Shown piece by piece: positions 60,447 through 64,000 of a DNA stretch of 64,000 nucleotides. A program made the translations under genes and the position numbers. Location: assembly GCF_965656765.1 (NCBI RefSeq), contig NZ_CBFHLV010000010.1, positions 1-64,000 of the forward strand. Direction: 5' to 3'. The DNA is from Marivita sp965656765. GTDB lineage: Bacteria; Pseudomonadota; Alphaproteobacteria; Rhodobacterales; Rhodobacteraceae. Positions within the stretch are counted from its first letter, which is position 1, and each line of letters begins with the position of its first letter. Below the pieces are notes generated by a model. The model did no database searches. It was not told where the DNA came from and was given only the letters and a program-made list of their open reading frames with translations.

Positions 60447-61769
60447 TTACCAGCGGCGCTCAAAGCGACGGCGCAGAATGATGGCGATGATGTTCATCGT
60501 CAGCAGGAAGATGAGCAGGATGATGATCCCGCCCCAGGCCTTTTCGTAAAAACCGGCATCGGCACGGGCAGCCCATGTGTAGATCTGAGCGGGCATCGCA
60601 GAGTTGGGGTCGATAAAGCCTGAGACAACACCTTCGGGATAAGCGCGAGCGATAAAGCCGACCATACCGATCAGCAGCAAAGGTGCCGTTTCGCCAAGCG
60701 CCTGAGCCAGACCGATGATGGTGCCAGTCAGAATTCCGGGCGCTGCCAATGGCAGAACGTGATCGAAAACGGTCTGCATCTTCGACGCGCCGACACCAAG
60801 TGCGGCTTCGCGGATCGACGGAGGCACGGATTTGAGCGATGCGCGGGTCGAGATGATGATCGTCGGCAGCGTCATCAGTGTCAGCACAAGACCGCCCACA
60901 AGAGGCGCGGATTGGGGCAGGTGCATGAACTGGATGAACACGGCCAGACCTAAAATGCCGAACACAATGGACGGTACGGCGGCAAGGTTCGAGATGTTTA
61001 CTTCGATCAAATCGGTGAACCAGTTCTGCGGGGCGAATTCCTCAAGATAGATCGACGCGGCCACGCCGATCGGCAGCGACAGTGCCAGAACCACCAGCAT
61101 CATGAAGAACGACCCGATCACCGAGACACCGATGCCCGCGCCACCCGGATTGTCCACGCCAGAGTCGGAGCCAGTGATGAAGTTCCAATTGAACCCACTG
61201 GAGATGATGCCTGCCTCTGTCAGCGCATCCACCAGATCAAGGTCACTGGCCATCAGAAACCGGCTGTCTACCACCGTATCGCGGGTCACGCGGCCCTTGA
61301 AATAGCCGTCAACTCGCGACGAGGCGGCTAGGTCAAACGTCACCGGTGTTCCAATACGATCCGGGTTTTCTCTGAAAAACTGGCGGATCGTGCCGCCTGT
61401 CTTTCCCAAAAGGCGTTCGATGGCCGCGGGATCAAACTCAACCTCAAGACCGCGCTCTTCAAGCTGGCTTTGAAGTGCTGCGATAAACAGGTTTTCATAG
61501 GCCTTGGTCTTGAGCATCGTGCTTTCGGCTTCGTCGAATTGGTCCTGGCTCAGGACGAATTCCACCTGCACATTCGCTTGCGTGAACGCGGGCAAGCCCG
61601 ACCGCAGGATCGACACGGCCAAGACAACCAAAAAGAACAGGCCGATCATGATGGCGAACAGGCCATACGCCTTGAACCGCTTTTCGGCCGCGTTGCGCTT
61701 TTTTGTGCGGGCATCAACCGTTGTCAGACGGCCCTTGACCGGGGCGCTGTCCATGCTTGCATCGGTCAT
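60447..61769 (-). CDS. pstA: Phosphate ABC transporter permease PstA
   Basis: The 440-aa permease is longer than E. coli PstA (about 296). The N-terminal half has one membrane segment and a periplasmic domain of about 170 residues (the DUF3333 type found in alphaproteobacteria), followed by six membrane segments with the EAALGVGASKMQTVFDHVLP coupling loop. It overlaps the pstC stop by 4 nt (ATGA). It ends 15 nt before pstB. Confidence 0.95.
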   Translation of the reverse strand: MTDASMDSAPVKGRLTTVDARTKKRNAAEKRFKAYGLFAIMIGLFFLVVLAVSILRSGLPAFTQANVQVEFVLSQDQFDEAESTMLKTKAYENLFIAALQSQLEERGLEVEFDPAAIERLLGKTGGTIRQFFRENPDRIGTPVTFDLAASSRVDGYFKGRVTRDTVVDSRFLMASDLDLVDALTEAGIISSGFNWNFITGSDSGVDNPGGAGIGVSVIGSFFMMLVVLALSLPIGVAASIYLEEFAPQNWFTDLIEVNISNLAAVPSIVFGILGLAVFIQFMHLPQSAPLVGGLVLTLMTLPTIIISTRASLKSVPPSIREAALGVGASKMQTVFDHVLPLAAPGILTGTIIGLAQALGETAPLLLIGMVGFIARAYPEGVVSGFIDPNSAMPAQIYTWAARADAGFYEKAWGGIIILLIFLLTMNIIAIILRRRFERRW

Positions 61770-63238
61770 TCGTACTGCTCCCGGTATTTGCGCACGATAT
61801 AAAGTGCGAAGACATTGAGCCCGAGGGTGATGACAAAGAGCGTCATGCCGAGGGCAAAGGCCACGAGGGCCTCAGGCGAGGCAAAGTCCGAGTCGCCCGT
61901 CAGCTGCGACACGATCTTGGCAGTCACGGTTGTCATTGCCTCGAACGGATTAAGAGATAGCCGCGCGGCGGCACCCGCGCCCAGAACCACGATCATGGTC
62001 TCACCAATTGCACGGCTGGCAGCCAGCAAGATCGCGCCGACGATGCCGGGAAGGGCGGCTGGCAGAACAACCTGGCGGATGGTTTCCGATTGTGTGGCAC
62101 CGAGCCCGTAGGATCCATCGCGCATGGATTGCGGCACTGCGTTGATGATGTCATCCGACAGAGACGACACAAACGGGATAAGCATGATACCCATCACCAA
62201 CCCGGCGGTCATGACAGCTGTGCCAGCCTGCATCCAGCCAAGGCCGTCATCGCCGAACACGCTGACGAGAAGTGGGCCAACCGTCAGCAAGGCGAACAGG
62301 CCGTACACGATGGTCGGGATACCCGCCAACACTTCAAGCATCGGTTTGGCGAAAGCCCGGACCTTGGGGCCGGCATATTCGGACAAGTAAATCGCGGCGA
62401 ACAAACCGATGGGAACAGCAACAAGCAAGGCCACGATGGAGATATAGAACGTCCCCCAGAGCAACGGCAGGATGCCCAGATCGGACGCACCACCCCGGCC
62501 GGAAAAGCTGGGGGCCCAGTTGGTTCCGAAAAAGAACTCGGACGCCGGATAGAGGCGGAAGAACTCGATCGTGTTAAAAACCAACGACAGGATAATGCCA
62601 AGCGTTGTCAAAATGGCGATTGACGCGGCGGCAATGAGCAAAGCGCGGATGCCCTGTTCAACCACGTTGCGGGCGCGGAAATCTGGGTTGGTTTCGCGAT
62701 AGGCCCACAGCGCGCCTGCGATCGCGATCAACAGAACCACAACCGCCATGATTTGCGCACCGGTGCTGTTCATCACGCGGAACTGCTGCGCGGCGCGCAG
62801 GATCGGCTGGGTGATTTTCGACGTGACAATCGCACCTGCGTCTTCAAGGCGGCTGGTAACGGTTTCGATGTCCGCACTGGTGTCGCGCGCTTCGACTTCG
62901 GTCATGCCACCGCTGGCGACCGCGAGGTCAAGCCCGTCTGCGGCGCGGCGCACTTCGGCCAGGACCAGCCCGCGCGACGAGCTGTCGGCGATGGCGGTGT
63001 CGGGGATCATACCAGACACTGCGTTGTTCACGTAAAAGGGTTGCGCCAAAAGCCAGATCACCAAGACCAACAGGGCAGGGATCGCGGATTTCATTGCGGC
63101 GTTGCTACCGTAATACACGGGCAACGAATGCAGGGTGCGCCGGTCCTGACCAGACAATGCCATAACCCGCGAACGGGCGAGAAGAAACGCGCCTGCAGCT
63201 ATCGCGAGGATGATCAGGAAGAGCCAGAGTAATGGCAT
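61766..63238 (-). CDS. pstC: Phosphate ABC transporter permease PstC
   Basis: The 490-aa permease is longer than E. coli PstC (about 319). It begins with two membrane segments around a periplasmic region that is rich in helices (about residues 70-150), then the usual six-helix permease with the coupling loop DGSYGLGATQSETIRQVVLPAALPG. The paired long PstC/PstA form is common in alphaproteobacteria. Starts ATG 63238; a hairpin lies between it and pstS. Confidence 0.94.
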   Translation of the reverse strand: MPLLWLFLIILAIAAGAFLLARSRVMALSGQDRRTLHSLPVYYGSNAAMKSAIPALLVLVIWLLAQPFYVNNAVSGMIPDTAIADSSSRGLVLAEVRRAADGLDLAVASGGMTEVEARDTSADIETVTSRLEDAGAIVTSKITQPILRAAQQFRVMNSTGAQIMAVVVLLIAIAGALWAYRETNPDFRARNVVEQGIRALLIAAASIAILTTLGIILSLVFNTIEFFRLYPASEFFFGTNWAPSFSGRGGASDLGILPLLWGTFYISIVALLVAVPIGLFAAIYLSEYAGPKVRAFAKPMLEVLAGIPTIVYGLFALLTVGPLLVSVFGDDGLGWMQAGTAVMTAGLVMGIMLIPFVSSLSDDIINAVPQSMRDGSYGLGATQSETIRQVVLPAALPGIVGAILLAASRAIGETMIVVLGAGAAARLSLNPFEAMTTVTAKIVSQLTGDSDFASPEALVAFALGMTLFVITLGLNVFALYIVRKYREQYE

Positions 63239-63270
63239 GGTGCCCCCAAGGTGTTCAGAGCAAAGTTCAG

Positions 63271-63305
63271 AAGAAAAAGGAGGCGGCGCAATGTGCCGCC
63301 TCCTT
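63271..63305 (-). terminator. Hairpin between pstS and pstC (attenuator-like)
   Basis: AAGGAGGCGGC (63277-63287) and GCCGCCTCCTT (63295-63305) form a perfect 11-bp stem around 7 nt. On the minus strand, in the direction of the operon, it is followed by TTTTTCTT. It should end part of the transcripts after pstS, giving more binding protein than permease. Confidence 0.85.
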
Positions 63306-63326
63306 ATGCGTTAGGTCGTTGGGCGA

Positions 63327-64000
63327 TTACATGTCTGCGCCCATGACCTTTTCGTCAGCGACCATCTGCTGAGTTTTTGCCAGCTCTGGGTCGGATACCA
63401 GACCATAGTTGGCAAGCGGGCCAGACGGGCCAGCCAGTTCGTCAGCAATGAAGAACTGAGCGTATTCCTTAAGGCCCGGGATCACGCCGATATGTGCTTT
63501 CTTGACGTAGAAAAACAGCGGGCGGGACACAGGGTACTCACCGGATGCGATGGTCTCGGTTGTCGGCTCAACGCCGGACATCGTTGCAACCTTCAGCTTG
63601 TCTTGATTGTTTTCGTAAAACGCCAGACCGAACACGCCGATGCCGTTTGTGTTGGCGTCGATACGCGCGAGTGTTTCTGTGTAGTCGCCGTCGATGTCGA
63701 CCGACTTGCCATCCTGACGTACGTCAAGGCAGGCGTCTTCTGCGTCGTCTTCAGACATGCCACCGTCAATCATTGCCTGCATTGCGCCGGTTTCTTCACA
63801 ACCGATGAGCAGAACTTTTTCTTCGAACACTTCGCGAGTGCCGTGCTTGGTGCCCGGAATGAACATAGCAATTTCGGCATCCGGCAGGTCGGCGTTGAAC
63901 TCGGACCACGAGTTGTGTGTGTTATCGACGATCTCACCATCTTTCAGCACCTTGGCGCCGATCGCGTTGAAGATGTCGGACGGTTCAAACTCAGTGAAGG
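63327..64000 (-). CDS. pstS: Phosphate-binding protein PstS, C-terminal part
   Basis: The frame is open to the right edge and encodes at least 224 residues, beginning FTEFEPSDIFNAIGAKVLKDG. EIVDNTHNSWSEFNADLP, IAMFIPGTKHGTREVFEEKV and SRPLFFYVKKAHIGVIPG match the alphaproteobacterial long PstS type. Two cysteines (in GCEETGAM and DACLDVRQDG) are likely to form a disulfide in the periplasm. The signal peptide and promoter (probably with a Pho box) are beyond the window. Confidence 0.93.
   Translation of the reverse strand, partial: FTEFEPSDIFNAIGAKVLKDGEIVDNTHNSWSEFNADLPDAEIAMFIPGTKHGTREVFEEKVLLIGCEETGAMQAMIDGGMSEDDAEDACLDVRQDGKSVDIDGDYTETLARIDANTNGIGVFGLAFYENNQDKLKVATMSGVEPTTETIASGEYPVSRPLFFYVKKAHIGVIPGLKEYAQFFIADELAGPSGPLANYGLVSDPELAKTQQMVADEKVMGADM

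Noticed and set aside
1..64000. CRISPR arrays, rRNA operons, prophage or complete IS elements
   Set aside because: No regularly spaced repeats, rRNA-like sequence, phage structural genes or transposases were seen.

Overview
This window looks like a chromosomal segment of an alphaproteobacterium of the Rhodobacteraceae, most likely the Roseobacter group. The signs are a DUF3553-olsB-olsA cluster, a CckA-type hybrid kinase, a recA gene with an alphaproteobacterial GAAC-N7-GAAC LexA box, an MttB-family methyltransferase with a RamA-like activator, and GC-rich hairpin repeats between genes. Almost everything is housekeeping or ordinary metabolism. I see no complete insertion sequence, prophage, CRISPR array or rRNA operon, and only one tRNA (Gly, CCC).

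Layout. 1-2.2 kb: ornithine-lipid synthesis (olsB, olsA) with a small membrane protein whose gene runs into olsA. 2.6-5.9 kb: gyrA and usg. 5.9-9.4 kb (minus): M32 carboxypeptidase, heme A synthase, TrmJ-like RNA methyltransferase. 9.5-12.7 kb: ThiE-like protein, SYLF lipoprotein, hemB, a membrane protein. 12.7-17.4 kb: mfd, a cysteine-rich YkgJ-like protein, tRNA-Gly. 17.6-20.4 kb: a GC-rich SSADH and SDR pair, then a small AT-richer secreted-protein gene bracketed by inverted REP-like palindromes. 20.4-26.4 kb: RamA-like activator, DM13 protein, flavodoxin-fold oxidoreductase, CoA-transferase, agmatinase-family enzyme. 26.5-39.3 kb: guaB, a NOP2/Sun RNA methyltransferase, cckA, a sulfotransferase-like gene, recA, alaS, a DUF1330 gene, typA and a porin-like barrel. 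39.4-48.2 kb (minus): SMR pump, MttB-like methyltransferase, YitT, TPM protein, icd, Bcr/CflA pump, K+ channel, DsbA-like protein, acyl-CoA synthetase; a divergent XRE-cupin regulator follows. 48.9-53.8 kb: a 38-aa entericidin-like lipoprotein, a YejA-like binding protein, a probable small RNA, 3-hydroxybutyrate dehydrogenase, a patatin-like lipase and a DUF502 protein. 53.9-64 kb: pseudouridine catabolism (psuG, psuK), a transsulfuration enzyme joined to phoR, and the phosphate operon pstSCAB-phoU-phoB, with pstS cut by the window edge.

How genes work together. OlsB and OlsA carry out the two acylations that make ornithine lipid, a phosphorus-free membrane lipid. The pst-pho block senses and imports phosphate; its kinase phoR lies convergent to phoB and is coupled to a transsulfuration gene rather than sitting in the pst operon. 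CckA heads the CckA-ChpT-CtrA relay, and a CtrA-like box lies just upstream of it. RamA-like and MttB-like proteins are parts of corrinoid-dependent methyl transfer but lie about 17 kb apart.

The most interesting non-protein signals are a probable roughly 76-nt small RNA at 50966-51041 (17-bp-spaced promoter, 5' hairpin, strong terminator), the REP-bracketed small gene at 19608-20232, a terminator-like hairpin between pstS and pstC, and GC hairpin repeats, one of which appears to supply the ribosome binding site of the patatin gene.
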